A DNA stretch of 64,000 nt from Lacrimispora sphenoides (GTDB lineage Bacteria; Bacillota; Clostridia; Lachnospirales; Lachnospiraceae). This document shows, piece by piece, positions 53,356 through 62,416 of the stretch (its first letter is position 1; each line of letters opens with the position of its first letter). The notes below the pieces were generated by a model. The model ran no database searches. It saw only the letters and a program-made list of their open reading frames with translations, and had not been told where the DNA came from. The stretch spans positions 1,736,001 through 1,800,000 of the forward strand of contig NZ_FOIP01000002.1 in the NCBI RefSeq assembly GCF_900105215.1, written 5' to 3'. The translations under genes and the position numbers were made by a program.

Positions 53356-53384
53356 TTGACACCTCTCCCTTTTTATGCTATTCT
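53356..53384 (+). promoter_or_regulatory. cold-shock gene promoter and leader
   Basis: TTGACA (53356-53361) and TATTCT (53379-53384), 17-bp spacer. The leader of about 54 bases holds a 7-bp hairpin (GTTACAG...CTGTAAC, 53391-53409) before GGAGG, a possible temperature- or Csp-responsive element (inference). Confidence 0.7.
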
Positions 53385-53444
53385 TAGGGAGGTTACAGAT
53401 ATCCTGTAACAGTACAATTTTTTATTCATTTTGGAGGTATCATA

Positions 53445-53642
53445 ATGAAAGGTACAGTTAAGTGGTTTAACAACCAAAAGGGTTACGGATTTATTTCCGA
53501 CGAACAGGGTAACGATGTATTTGTTCACTACTCAGGTCTTAGCATGGACGGCTTCAAATCCTTAGATGAAGGCGCTGGGGTAGAGTTCGATGTTGTAGAC
53601 GGAGCTAAAGGACCACAGGCTACAAACGTTACCAAATTATAA
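53445..53642 (+). CDS. cold-shock protein, CspA family
   Basis: A 65-residue single cold-shock domain that binds single-stranded RNA or DNA and melts mRNA structure. RNP1 is KGYGFI (about residues 13-18) and RNP2 is VFVHY (about 26-30), with the usual [12 protein letters not shown] lead. GGAGG lies six bases before the ATG. It has its own promoter, a structured leader and a terminator, as expected of a highly expressed monocistronic gene. Confidence 0.95.
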   Translation: MKGTVKWFNNQKGYGFISDEQGNDVFVHYSGLSMDGFKSLDEGAGVEFDVVDGAKGPQATNVTKL

Positions 53643-53710
53643 TCATTGACTCATCAGTGTACCTTTTTTCAATATAGGAAGAAGTTATATTGTTTCACAT
53701 GATTACGATT

Positions 53711-53737
53711 AGAGCCATCCAGTGGATGGCTCTTTTT
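53711..53737. terminator. terminator after the cold-shock gene
   Basis: AGAGCCATCC pairs with GGATGGCTCT across a three-base loop, followed by TTTTT. It is about 70 bases after the cold-shock stop and 13 bases before the end of convergent hslO. Confidence 0.8.
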
Positions 53738-53749
53738 GATGTCCTTGTC

Positions 53750-54625
53750 TTATGACTTATCGCGAAGACTTTCTAAATCTTCTACTGTAAATTCATAATT
53801 TTTATTACAGAAATGGCAGTTCACCTCAATGCTCTTTCCTTCGTCAATCATTTCCTGAAGTTCTTTCCTTCCAATGCTGATCAGGGCTTTTTCCACCCTG
53901 GCTTTATCACAATTGCAATAAAAGTGGGTAGGAACCTGCTCCATCAGTTCCAGGCCAAACTCTCCGAGGATATGTTCAAGGATCATCTCCGGTGTATTTC
54001 CCTGATCTAACAGATCTGTGATTGAAGTAATTTCTCCCAGCTTTTTCTCCAGTCCTCCAATGATCTCCTCAGAGGCTCCCGGCAAGAGCTGGATGATAAA
54101 GCCGCCGGCCTGTTTTACGGTATTGTCCCTGTTCATTAAGACGCCCAATGCCACCGATGAAGGTGTTTGCTCAGAAGAAGCATAGTAATAAGTCAGATCT
54201 TCTGCAATCTCACCGCCCACCAGTATGGTCTGTCCAACGTAAGGTTCCTTGAGTCCGATATCTTTAATTACACTTAACACTCCCTCACCTACTGCACCGC
54301 CTACATCCAGCTTTCCTGCCTGGTTGGGAGGAAGCATGACGCCAGGGTTGTAAACATAGCCTTTTACATTTCCTTTTGAATCTGCTGTCACCGTAAGACC
54401 TTCCATAGGGCCGCTTCCCTGGATCTTTAGGGTCAGTAAATCATCTTCCCCCTTCATCATAATGCCCATCATGCTTCCCGCAGTTAAAAGCCTGCCTAAG
54501 GCAGCCGTAGCGATAGGGCTTGTATTATGAGCTTGTCTTGCCTGTTCTACCAGTTCTCTGGTAGTAGCCGCAAAAGCACGGATCTGATGATCCCCTGCCG
54601 TAGCTCTGACAATATAATCAGCCAT
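53750..54625 (-). CDS. hslO: 33 kDa chaperonin (redox-regulated holdase Hsp33)
   Basis: A 291-residue Hsp33. The N-terminal substrate-binding part begins DYIVRATAGDHQIRAFAA, with SGPMEGLTVTAD in the middle, and the redox switch is four Cys near the end: CNCDKARVEKAL (CxC, about 238-240) and CHFCNKNYEF (CxxC, about 269-272), which bind zinc when reduced. On oxidation it unfolds and becomes an ATP-independent chaperone, useful to an anaerobe meeting oxygen. AAAGGA precedes the ATG. It starts one base after the methyltransferase gene stops, so they are co-transcribed. Confidence 0.95.
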   Translation of the reverse strand: MADYIVRATAGDHQIRAFAATTRELVEQARQAHNTSPIATAALGRLLTAGSMMGIMMKGEDDLLTLKIQGSGPMEGLTVTADSKGNVKGYVYNPGVMLPPNQAGKLDVGGAVGEGVLSVIKDIGLKEPYVGQTILVGGEIAEDLTYYYASSEQTPSSVALGVLMNRDNTVKQAGGFIIQLLPGASEEIIGGLEKKLGEITSITDLLDQGNTPEMILEHILGEFGLELMEQVPTHFYCNCDKARVEKALISIGRKELQEMIDEGKSIEVNCHFCNKNYEFTVEDLESLRDKS

Positions 54626-54626
54626 T

Positions 54627-55385
54627 TTATAATTCCTTTCCGCGCTCTCTTGCTATGATATAAATTCTTTCACTGGTATCCTTTACGGGAGCTTTGGTAA
54701 AAGCATCAAAAGCTGCCACAAAATCCATGCCGGCCTCTTTTATCGCCATCTTTACCTCCTCCAGAGAATATGCTCTTTGATAATGATTTTCCGTATATTT
54801 CCGGTATAAGTCTTCCTCCTGCCTGATAAACAGGGATAGGTCATATTCATTGATCCTGGATTCCTTATCATAATAATTATCCCAGATAAAGCTGCATTCC
54901 TCCCGGTCCTCCGCAATGGTAGAGTCCCCCATAAGGGTTTCATATTTATATATGGTGTTCAGATCAAATATAAAAATTCCTCCTGGATCCAGATAATTGT
55001 TTACCAACCTGAAAACTTCCGCCAAATCCTCATATTCCAGAATATAGTTCATACAGTCACAAATGCTTATAACAGCCCGCACCGTGCCATAAAGCTCAAA
55101 TTCCCTCATATCCTGCATAAGATAAAGGATGTCCTTTTCTGACTTTTCCCGCTTTTCCATGGCTATCTGCAGCATGTCTTCGGAGTTGTCCACTCCGATC
55201 ATATCATACCCCCGGTCTGCAAGAAGCTCCGTAAGGCTTCCCGTACCACATCCCAGGTCAAGAATCAAGCCATCCCTGATTCCATATTCATTCAACAGAC
55301 CAGTCACGTATTCACACCAGTCCTTATACGGAATATTGTCCATAAACCGGTCATAGACCTCTGCAAAGCTAGTGTACGCTTCCAT
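54627..55385 (-). CDS. class I SAM-dependent methyltransferase
   Basis: A 252-residue class I methyltransferase. Motif I is ILDLGCGTGSLTELLA (about 40-55), the acidic end of strand 2 is MIGVDNSEDML, and motif IV is ISICDCMNYIL (about 106). The YDRFMDNIPYKDWCEY lead and length match a methyltransferase family common in Firmicutes next to hslO, whose substrate is not known. GAGAGGA precedes the ATG. It is the first gene of a pair with hslO. Confidence 0.88.
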   Translation of the reverse strand: MEAYTSFAEVYDRFMDNIPYKDWCEYVTGLLNEYGIRDGLILDLGCGTGSLTELLADRGYDMIGVDNSEDMLQIAMEKREKSEKDILYLMQDMREFELYGTVRAVISICDCMNYILEYEDLAEVFRLVNNYLDPGGIFIFDLNTIYKYETLMGDSTIAEDREECSFIWDNYYDKESRINEYDLSLFIRQEEDLYRKYTENHYQRAYSLEEVKMAIKEAGMDFVAAFDAFTKAPVKDTSERIYIIARERGKEL

Positions 55386-55511
55386 TCACAGTTTCCTCTC
55401 TCTTGTCCATGCTTTTCGGGCATTATTAAGGTATCCAAAAACAAAGCAGGTAACTCATAAAGAGGTACCTGCCTTCCTGTCTCTTTATCCTGCTGCCATG
55501 GCAGCATTGGA

Positions 55512-56021
55512 TTACTGGTTGGATCCGCAGCACTTTTTATATTTCTTGCCGCTGCCGCATGGACATGGATCGTTTCTTCCAACCTTTGCTCCCTTAACAA
55601 TGGTTCCAGAAGCTTTCTGCTTTTTATAAAGCTCTTTTTTCGTTTCTTCTGACAGTATTGCCTCCCACTCAGGAAGACTATACAGCCATTCTGCTTTAGC
55701 CTCTACCATATTATAATACAGCTTTTCCGGATCGATCTCTATTTTTACCACGGTCTGCTCGTCCATGGTCTCAATAGGATTCTCATATCCCTTTAAGCTT
55801 TCATTAATTCCATCTAAAAATCCGGTCATTGTCTGGACATCTGTACCATATCTCTTTGCCAGATCCTCTACCGTTCCCTCTACCGCTTCTTCTGGTTTGG
55901 AAAGAATATGCTCATAGATTCCCTTTTCTACTTTGAAATACTCGGTCCATAATTCTTCTTTTCCTTTATCATCCAGCCCATCGCCGTATGCCAAGTTTCT
56001 CCAATTTTCTAAAATAGCCAT
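55512..56021 (-). CDS. SEC-C metal-binding domain protein
   Basis: A 169-residue cytosolic protein that ends in a SEC-C zinc motif: [19 protein letters not shown] (Cys-x-Cys and Cys-Cys, about residues 149-167). The N-terminal part (about 1-130) is acidic and helical and has no named domain. SEC-C motifs bind Zn and contact partners, as at the SecA C-terminus, but the function of free-standing copies is unknown. The frame opens at 56075; AAGGA about ten bases before the ATG at 56021 sets the start. Confidence 0.85.
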   Translation of the reverse strand: MAILENWRNLAYGDGLDDKGKEELWTEYFKVEKGIYEHILSKPEEAVEGTVEDLAKRYGTDVQTMTGFLDGINESLKGYENPIETMDEQTVVKIEIDPEKLYYNMVEAKAEWLYSLPEWEAILSEETKKELYKKQKASGTIVKGAKVGRNDPCPCGSGKKYKKCCGSNQ

Positions 56022-56248
56022 GTTCAAACCATCCTTTTGTCTGTTATTCTCATGAAGGCAATGAGCCAAGATCAAGCGAGCCTGACTTTGGCAGCTGCCA
56101 ACGGAGTCAAATGGCCCCCAGCTTGCTGCGAGGTATTTGACTTCCAGTAGTACTCCAACAAACAGTATATAACATCTTTATATATTTTGCAAAATGTTTT
56201 TTCTTATTTTATAATTCTCTGCGTCTCTTCCTATACACTTATGTTCTT

Positions 56249-58828
56249 TTAAAGCCTATTCCTGCTTAACCCCAGAAGCTTCATCATTAGATTCACGCTT
56301 CCAACATTGTAGCCGCTGCATCCGTAGACAGCCTTCAAGCCAGGGTCCGTTACAATTAAAAGAGGCAGCTTCTCCGGATCCACATACATTCTTCTGGCCA
56401 GTGGTTCTACCGTATCGTCAAAGCTTATGTAACCCACCTTTATTTGAGGAATTGCTTCCAGAACTTTACTGATGGTCCGGTTCTGTAATGACGTTTCACT
56501 TTGCAGCAGGAAAATGATCTGAGTATCAAGGGATTCCAAGGCTTCCTTTTGTTCCAGCATTTCGTTAAGAACGTGTTCGGTTGGTTCCTGACCCTCAGAC
56601 AGGATGGCAAGAATATTGCTCTTTCCTTCCATAAGCACTGATGCCGGAACCGTCTTTTCTTTCTCATTTTCCTCTTTTATGGTTACTTCAAAATCATCCA
56701 GCATGTTATCAACCAGCATATCATCCAGGCTTCCGGCCCGCAGGCGCATGGTCACAGACTTTTCTTCATCCTTTTTTAATTCAAAGACATACTCGCTGGC
56801 GTTCTGGTTCCCGCTGGGAAGACGGACAGAGGTGATCAGACGGTAGATACCAGGCTCTAAGTCCAGCTTTAAAACGCCGCCGGAAAATTTTAGGCCGGTA
56901 TAATCCAGAGACACAAACTGCCCCTCTTTTAGCCTTCCAATGGTCCATGTCTGGTAATAGGTCCACAGATTGTCTGTTTCCCCATAAAGTACCAGCTTTC
57001 CTGTCTCTTCGATCCTGTCTTTTACGATCTCATCTGCCCCGGATATTGATACGAATCTTCCTGTCTCATAAACCTCAGCTTCCAGATTCACCGGGTTGAT
57101 CCGGGCCGGAATGCCAAACGTCCTGCAGATAGAGACAAATAATATCTTCTGGCTAAGGAGATTGCTCTGTAAAAGCTTAAGGCTTCCTGCCGGAGTGGAG
57201 CAAATCGTCTTGTAGTCCAGCTTTGATTCAAAACCGATATGCTGCTTCACATATTCCCAGATGGTTTCAGGATTTTTACGGAATTCTTCCTTTTCGTCCT
57301 CATTGTAAAATCCCTCAATAAATCCCCTGTAATCGGTCATTTCTTCCAGCAAAACTCTTGGACAAAGAATGTATTTTACATAAATATCCAGATGTCCGTT
57401 CTCCTCCCACTTCTTACGATATGGGGCGGCCCCTGTAAGATGGCTTTCCAGAATCTCTGCCCGTGCATCCTTATAATCTTTTACAGTCAGGCTGTTAAGC
57501 ATGGTCTTACGATCCGGATTTTGATCCTTGGAAAGAAAGTTGTAAATCTCGTCAAAGTTACCGGCAGACAACCGGAGGATCTCTGTTTCATCAGGATATG
57601 AGGAAGCCTCTCCCTCCTTAAAGTACCCTGCGATCCTGCCTTCCCGCATCTGATTAGCCTCTTGGATTCGTTTTCTGTTTCTTTCCTTTTGTTCTTTTGT
57701 AAGCTTCACCGGATTTACGGGGTAATCCTTTGGAGCTCTGACGTCCGCATCCACCCAGGCATTTATTCCGGATTTCTCCGCTTCCTTCTTTAACACAAGG
57801 ACCGTTCCATCTTCATCCTCCGGAGAAATCCACGCCTCACAGCATAACCCTTCCTTCATAGCACGGACATGAACATCTCCAAGACCAACGGTAAGCGATA
57901 CCTTTCCATTCCTATCTGTATATAAGTTTACCACGCTGCAGTATTCCGCCATATTAAGAATCTCAAAAGAAACATGGACATTCTCTGCTGGGTTTTTATC
58001 CTCATCAAGCACCTGGATCTCATAAGATTTGGTCAGGGCATAGGTTGCTGTCCCATTATAATAGACCATTAAATCTTCCTTCCCCAGACATTCCATCTCT
58101 GAATCACCGGAATAATCGGAGAAGGTTCTGGTGTGTACCAGCAATGCCCTGGAGGAAGCATTGGTAAACCACCCCTTATCCAGCACTTCTTCCGGCTCAC
58201 AGGCACCCAGGAAATGCCACTTTCCTTCCACAAACACTTCAACCCATGCATGATTGTCATCACAATGAGCCCATCTGGGGGTATACACCTGTCTGGCAGG
58301 AATTCCCACACTCCGGAAAGCCGTTACAGCAAACGTGGATTCTTCCCCACATCTGCCCTTCCCGGATTTATACACAGTCACAGGAGATATGGTTCTGTTG
58401 TCTGAAGCCTCATAGGTTCCATTCTCCGCACACCAATAATTGATTTCCAGCACCGCCTCCCTTACGGAAAGTCCTTTGATCCGGTCAATCAATTTGTCAT
58501 AGAAAAATCTTCGGCAGTCTTCGATATTCTCCGTATTGATCCTGTAATATAAAATATGATGGAGGAACATATCTTCCGGAATTTCCTGGCACCATTCCAT
58601 TTGTTCATAAACCATGATGGAATGCCTAACATATCCAAGAAATAGGTCAAAATCATACTCCCCGGCATCCCGTAAGGGCATTGTCCCATATAAAAATTTC
58701 ATGAGTACCTGTTCTATGGGAGTACACCGTTCCATTGCCCTTTCAACTTCTTCCTTAAGACCTCCAAGAAAGGGAAGTCTAAGCTCATATTTTTCCTGGG
58801 CATATCTCTGCAAATGTTCTGAAAACAT
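56249..58828 (-). CDS. large cytosolic multidomain transglutaminase-like protein
   Basis: An 859-residue protein without signal or membrane segment. Residues about 85-235 form a transglutaminase-like domain with Cys160 in GKGRCGEESTF, His193 in DDNHAWVEVF and a possible acid near 211 (GACEPE). Then comes a beta-sandwich domain (about 265-325), a second transglutaminase-like domain whose GIPARINPV block is kept but whose Cys position is not, an Ig-like part, and a C-terminal thioredoxin-like domain (about 730-855) without a CxxC. Cytosolic members may be peptidases. AGGAG precedes the ATG. It is the last gene of the opp-cutC-deoR run. Confidence 0.8.
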   Translation of the reverse strand: MFSEHLQRYAQEKYELRLPFLGGLKEEVERAMERCTPIEQVLMKFLYGTMPLRDAGEYDFDLFLGYVRHSIMVYEQMEWCQEIPEDMFLHHILYYRINTENIEDCRRFFYDKLIDRIKGLSVREAVLEINYWCAENGTYEASDNRTISPVTVYKSGKGRCGEESTFAVTAFRSVGIPARQVYTPRWAHCDDNHAWVEVFVEGKWHFLGACEPEEVLDKGWFTNASSRALLVHTRTFSDYSGDSEMECLGKEDLMVYYNGTATYALTKSYEIQVLDEDKNPAENVHVSFEILNMAEYCSVVNLYTDRNGKVSLTVGLGDVHVRAMKEGLCCEAWISPEDEDGTVLVLKKEAEKSGINAWVDADVRAPKDYPVNPVKLTKEQKERNRKRIQEANQMREGRIAGYFKEGEASSYPDETEILRLSAGNFDEIYNFLSKDQNPDRKTMLNSLTVKDYKDARAEILESHLTGAAPYRKKWEENGHLDIYVKYILCPRVLLEEMTDYRGFIEGFYNEDEKEEFRKNPETIWEYVKQHIGFESKLDYKTICSTPAGSLKLLQSNLLSQKILFVSICRTFGIPARINPVNLEAEVYETGRFVSISGADEIVKDRIEETGKLVLYGETDNLWTYYQTWTIGRLKEGQFVSLDYTGLKFSGGVLKLDLEPGIYRLITSVRLPSGNQNASEYVFELKKDEEKSVTMRLRAGSLDDMLVDNMLDDFEVTIKEENEKEKTVPASVLMEGKSNILAILSEGQEPTEHVLNEMLEQKEALESLDTQIIFLLQSETSLQNRTISKVLEAIPQIKVGYISFDDTVEPLARRMYVDPEKLPLLIVTDPGLKAVYGCSGYNVGSVNLMMKLLGLSRNRL

Positions 58829-58889
58829 GACTATATTCTCCTTTGCGAAATCAATTAATTATTTTCTGACCCGGGCAGTCCTGCGGAAG

Positions 58890-59651
58890 TTACTGAATAG
58901 TAACTCCTGCAGAGTAAAGCTTTCTGGCTGTTGCCTCATCAGGCATGGAGTCCGTGATGATTCCGTCTATGTCATCAAAATGAGCAAATTTATAGGAATC
59001 ATTAAAGTAGAACTTATCCTTTTCCATTACCAGATATTTGTGCCTGCTGCTGGCAATGGCCGCTTTTTTTGTCAGGCCATCCTCCACTCCTAAGGTGGTA
59101 ATGGAATTGTCCGTAAGGTCCAGGCCGCAGGTCCCGATAAAGGCTCTGTCAAAGCTGTACTGTTTGATGATCTCAATGGCAGCTGCCCCCATAAAGCCGT
59201 TTACCGTGCGGTACATGATTCCTCCGGTTCCAATGGAGGTGATATCCGGATTTACTGCCAGTGTCTGCATAATATCGATCATGTTCGTCACCACGGTCAA
59301 CCGTTTGTGGGATTTGGCAAGCCGTTCCGCCACCATGATATTCGTGGTGGAAATATCCAGAAATATGGTTTCATTGCTTCTGATCAGTTCAAAAGCCTTC
59401 TGAGCAATTAAATTCTTTTTTTCAATATTTGTATCTCTCCGGTCAATCACATCCCGTTTCAGAGGATAATCCTGGGATAATAAGGCTCCGCCATAGGTCC
59501 GTTTCAGCTTTCCTGCATTTTCTAAGTTTTTTAAGTCCTTGCGTATACAGTCTTCTGTCACTTGAAAAAGGGCGCTTAAATCCTTTACTTTCACCATACC
59601 CTGATCGTGAAGGAGTTGTAAAATCCTGTCTAAACGTTCTTCCGTAAACAT
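58890..59651 (-). CDS. DeoR family transcriptional regulator
   Basis: A 253-residue DeoR regulator. The N-terminal helix-turn-helix is RLDRILQLLHDQGMVKVKDLSALFQVTEDCIRKDL (about 6-40; long motif), followed by the DeoR C-terminal sensor domain with FLDISTTNIMVAERL (about 97-111) and FIGTCGLDL (about 170), the sugar-phosphate-binding type. GGAGG leads the ATG at 59651, which overlaps the end of cutC by 22 bp. It probably controls this opp-cutC-transglutaminase operon in response to a phosphorylated sugar (inference). Confidence 0.92.
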   Translation of the reverse strand: MFTEERLDRILQLLHDQGMVKVKDLSALFQVTEDCIRKDLKNLENAGKLKRTYGGALLSQDYPLKRDVIDRRDTNIEKKNLIAQKAFELIRSNETIFLDISTTNIMVAERLAKSHKRLTVVTNMIDIMQTLAVNPDITSIGTGGIMYRTVNGFMGAAAIEIIKQYSFDRAFIGTCGLDLTDNSITTLGVEDGLTKKAAIASSRHKYLVMEKDKFYFNDSYKFAHFDDIDGIITDSMPDEATARKLYSAGVTIQ

Positions 59652-60397
59652 TCTTTCTCCTCCATCAGCCTTTTTGCCCGGCGAATCTGTTCCTCTTCTG
59701 TACGGAAAATATCATACTCCCCAATTCCCGGTATTCCCATATTTACATTTTCCTTCCGGTAGATCATGCCGCTGTCAACGATTGTCTTTCCAGACATGTG
59801 AAAACACCGGGCATCTATCTCATCCATCAGGCAGGCAATGGCATCTACATTGACTCCGCTGCCTACCAAAATGTCGATCTGACCAGCCGCCAGCTCCATC
59901 AGCTCCCCTAAAAGCTTTTTACCTTCCATGCAGGTGTTCTGCTGTCCGGAGGTCAGTATAGTATCCACCCCTGCCTCAATGGCCTCTTTCAGGCTCCTGT
60001 AAGGATCCCGGCATACATCAAAAGCCCTATGCAGGGTCATATTTCCCGTTCCCGCCTTTTCTCTGAGCACTTTCAGCCGTTCCATGTCAAGATCCCCATC
60101 CGGTTTTAAAAATCCCACGACAATCCCATCCGCGCCAAGATTCCGATACATCTGCGCATCCTCTGAGATCATCTGAAATTCATGATCTGTATACAGAAAA
60201 TCTCCATACCGGGGCCGTATCAGAACGTTGATTGGAACATCACAGGCTTTGCGGATCTGATTAAACTGACTAACGCCAGGGGTAGTTCCCCCAATCACCA
60301 GATTTGCACAGAGCTCCAGCCTGTCGGCGCCTCCCTGTACCGCTGCTTTAGCGGATTCCACAGAATCCACACAGACCTCCAAGATATAGTCTTTCAT
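59630..60397 (-). CDS. cutC: CutC family TIM-barrel protein
   Basis: A 255-residue TIM barrel of the CutC family. The block LEVCVDSVESAKAAVQGGADRLELC opens it (about 5-29), followed by INVLIRPRYGDFLYTD (about 55-70) and GVDTILTSGQQNTCMEG (about 143-160), typical CutC signatures. CutC was named for copper tolerance, but that role is disputed. Its site between a peptide ABC transporter and a DeoR regulator suggests metabolism of an imported compound instead. AGGAG leads the ATG, and the gene overlaps deoR by 22 bp. Confidence 0.92.
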   Translation of the reverse strand: MKDYILEVCVDSVESAKAAVQGGADRLELCANLVIGGTTPGVSQFNQIRKACDVPINVLIRPRYGDFLYTDHEFQMISEDAQMYRNLGADGIVVGFLKPDGDLDMERLKVLREKAGTGNMTLHRAFDVCRDPYRSLKEAIEAGVDTILTSGQQNTCMEGKKLLGELMELAAGQIDILVGSGVNVDAIACLMDEIDARCFHMSGKTIVDSGMIYRKENVNMGIPGIGEYDIFRTEEEQIRRAKRLMEEKECLRKNV

Positions 60398-60435
60398 TAT
60401 TTTCTCCTAACCATCTATATTTTGTTGCCGGCATT

Positions 60436-61407
60436 CTACACTGCCTTGTGGCAGGCTGCAAAATGCCCTGGCCTGACTTCTTTCATTTCCGGTGTTTTTT
60501 CCCGGCACAGCTGCTCTGCGTAAGGGCAGCGGGAAGCAAACCGGCAGCCTTCCTTCAAATTAACAGGATTTGGCAGGCTTCCCTCCAGCATGATCCGGCT
60601 GCGGCTCTTTTCCACATCAGGATCAGGGATAGGAATTGCGGAAAGCAATGCCTGGGTATAGGGATGGAGCGGAGCCTCAAACAGGCTCTCACTGTCTGTC
60701 AGTTCCACCATGGCCCCCAGGTACATAACGCCGATCCGGTCACTGATGTGCTTAACCATAGAAAGATCATGAGCGATGAACAGATAGGTAAGCCCTCTCT
60801 TCTCCTGCAGCTCTTTCAGTAAATTGATCACCTGTGCTTGAATGGAAACATCCAGCGCGGAAATAGGTTCATCACAGATCACAAACTCCGGATCCACAGC
60901 CAATGCCCGGGCAATCCCCACCCGCTGACGCTGTCCGCCGGAAAATTCGTGAGGGAAACGGTTTGCATGCTCTTCGGAAAGCCCTACCGTTTCCAGAAGT
61001 TCAAGTACCTTCTTTCTCCGTTCCTCCCCGCTTAAGATTCCATGAGCATCAATTCCCTCTGCAACAATATCTATAACCTTCATCCGCGGATTAAGGCATG
61101 CATAAGGATCCTGAAAAATCATCTGCATCTTTCTTGTGAAGCTATGACGCTCCGCTGACGCCAAACTGCTGTTAATTACCTGTCCGTCATATACGATCCG
61201 GCCATCCGTTGGCTCATACAGCTGGATTACGGTCCGGCCAAAGGTAGACTTCCCGCAGCCGCTTTCTCCCACCAGACCAAGGGTTTCTCCCTTATATATA
61301 TCCAGGCTGACATCGTCCACTGCTTTCAATATCTGATTTTTTCCCACCTGGAAATATTTTTTCAAATGCTTTACTTCTAATAATGGTTTCTTTTCTGCCG
61401 ACATCAT
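60436..61407 (-). CDS. oppF: oligopeptide/dipeptide ABC transporter ATP-binding protein (OppF-type)
   Basis: A 323-residue ATPase. Walker A is GESGCGKST (about 51), the signature FSGGQRQR (about 157), Walker B FVICDEPISALD (about 178) and H-loop FIAHDLSM (about 212). The C-terminal oligo_HPY region carries NPVNLKEGCRFASRCPYAEQLC, with four Cys that bind an FeS cluster or Zn in relatives. It is the OppF/DppF half of the ATPase pair with the OppD-type gene ten bases upstream in the transcript. Confidence 0.94.
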   Translation of the reverse strand: MMSAEKKPLLEVKHLKKYFQVGKNQILKAVDDVSLDIYKGETLGLVGESGCGKSTFGRTVIQLYEPTDGRIVYDGQVINSSLASAERHSFTRKMQMIFQDPYACLNPRMKVIDIVAEGIDAHGILSGEERRKKVLELLETVGLSEEHANRFPHEFSGGQRQRVGIARALAVDPEFVICDEPISALDVSIQAQVINLLKELQEKRGLTYLFIAHDLSMVKHISDRIGVMYLGAMVELTDSESLFEAPLHPYTQALLSAIPIPDPDVEKSRSRIMLEGSLPNPVNLKEGCRFASRCPYAEQLCREKTPEMKEVRPGHFAACHKAV

Positions 61408-61416
61408 GATTTCCTC

Positions 61417-62406
61417 CTATTCCCTGAAAGCCTTTGCCCGCTCATCAAGAAGCCAGCAGCGCGCATGGTGGCTCTCGCCGCAAAGCATATCCTCCGGAGG
61501 ATACTGTCTGCAGACCTCCATGGTTTTTGTGCATCTGGCTGCAAATGGGCAGCCTTTTGGCGGATCCATCAGATCCGGCGGAGTCCCATGAATGGCCGTC
61601 AGCTCTCCCCCTTTATGGGAAGCTTTTGGTATGGAAGCAAGAAGTCCCTTCGTATAAGGATGTTCCGTCTGGTAAAACAGCTCACGCACATCAGCGCTTT
61701 CCACCAGCTGGCCTCCATACATAACGGCAACCCGGTCCGCAATATTCGCTACAACTCCCAGATTATGGGTGATAATAATAATAGAGGTTTTAATTTTCTT
61801 CTGCAAGTCCTTCATCAGATCCAGAATCTGTGCCTGTATTGTTACGTCCAAAGCCGTGGTCGGTTCATCTGCGATCAAAATCTTTGGATCACAGGCCAAA
61901 GCCACTGCGATCACGACTCTTTGTCTCATGCCGCCGGAAAGCTGGTGAGGGTATTGGTCAAACCTTGTTTCCGGATTGGAAATTCCAACCAGAGAAATCA
62001 ACTCAAGAGCCCGATTCTTCATCTGAACTTTAGTCATATCCTTCCGATGCTCTTTTAATACCTCTACAATCTGCTTTCCTATGGTCATAGTAGGGTTTAA
62101 AGAGGTCATAGGATCCTGAAATATCATGGAAATATCCGATCCCCGTACCGTCTGCATCTGCCGCTCGCTGTATTTAGAAAGATCCTTACCTTCCAGGAGA
62201 ACACTGCCTCCCACGATCTTTCCATTCTTCGGAAGCAGGCCCATAATGCTTTTCACGGAAATGGATTTACCGGAGCCGGATTCTCCCACGATTGCCAAAG
62301 TTTCCTGCTCATCCAGATAAAAGCTAATCCCGCGCACCGCATGGACTACGCCATGCTGTGTCTTTATATGTACCTGCAACTGATTGACTTCCAATAATCT
62401 GCTCAT
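61417..62406 (-). CDS. oppD: oligopeptide/dipeptide ABC transporter ATP-binding protein (OppD-type)
   Basis: A 329-residue ATPase. Walker A is GESGSGKSIS (about 40), the signature LSGGMRQR (about 154), Walker B LIADEPTTALD (about 177) and H-loop IITHNLGV (about 212). The C-terminal region has DPPKGCPFAARCTKTMEVC, again with Cys. It pairs with OppF and energises peptide import through OppB/OppC. The ATG follows AGGTGAGACGTC. It lies ten bases after oppC. Confidence 0.94.
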   Translation of the reverse strand: MSRLLEVNQLQVHIKTQHGVVHAVRGISFYLDEQETLAIVGESGSGKSISVKSIMGLLPKNGKIVGGSVLLEGKDLSKYSERQMQTVRGSDISMIFQDPMTSLNPTMTIGKQIVEVLKEHRKDMTKVQMKNRALELISLVGISNPETRFDQYPHQLSGGMRQRVVIAVALACDPKILIADEPTTALDVTIQAQILDLMKDLQKKIKTSIIIITHNLGVVANIADRVAVMYGGQLVESADVRELFYQTEHPYTKGLLASIPKASHKGGELTAIHGTPPDLMDPPKGCPFAARCTKTMEVCRQYPPEDMLCGESHHARCWLLDERAKAFRE

Positions 62407-62416
62407 GACGTCTCAC

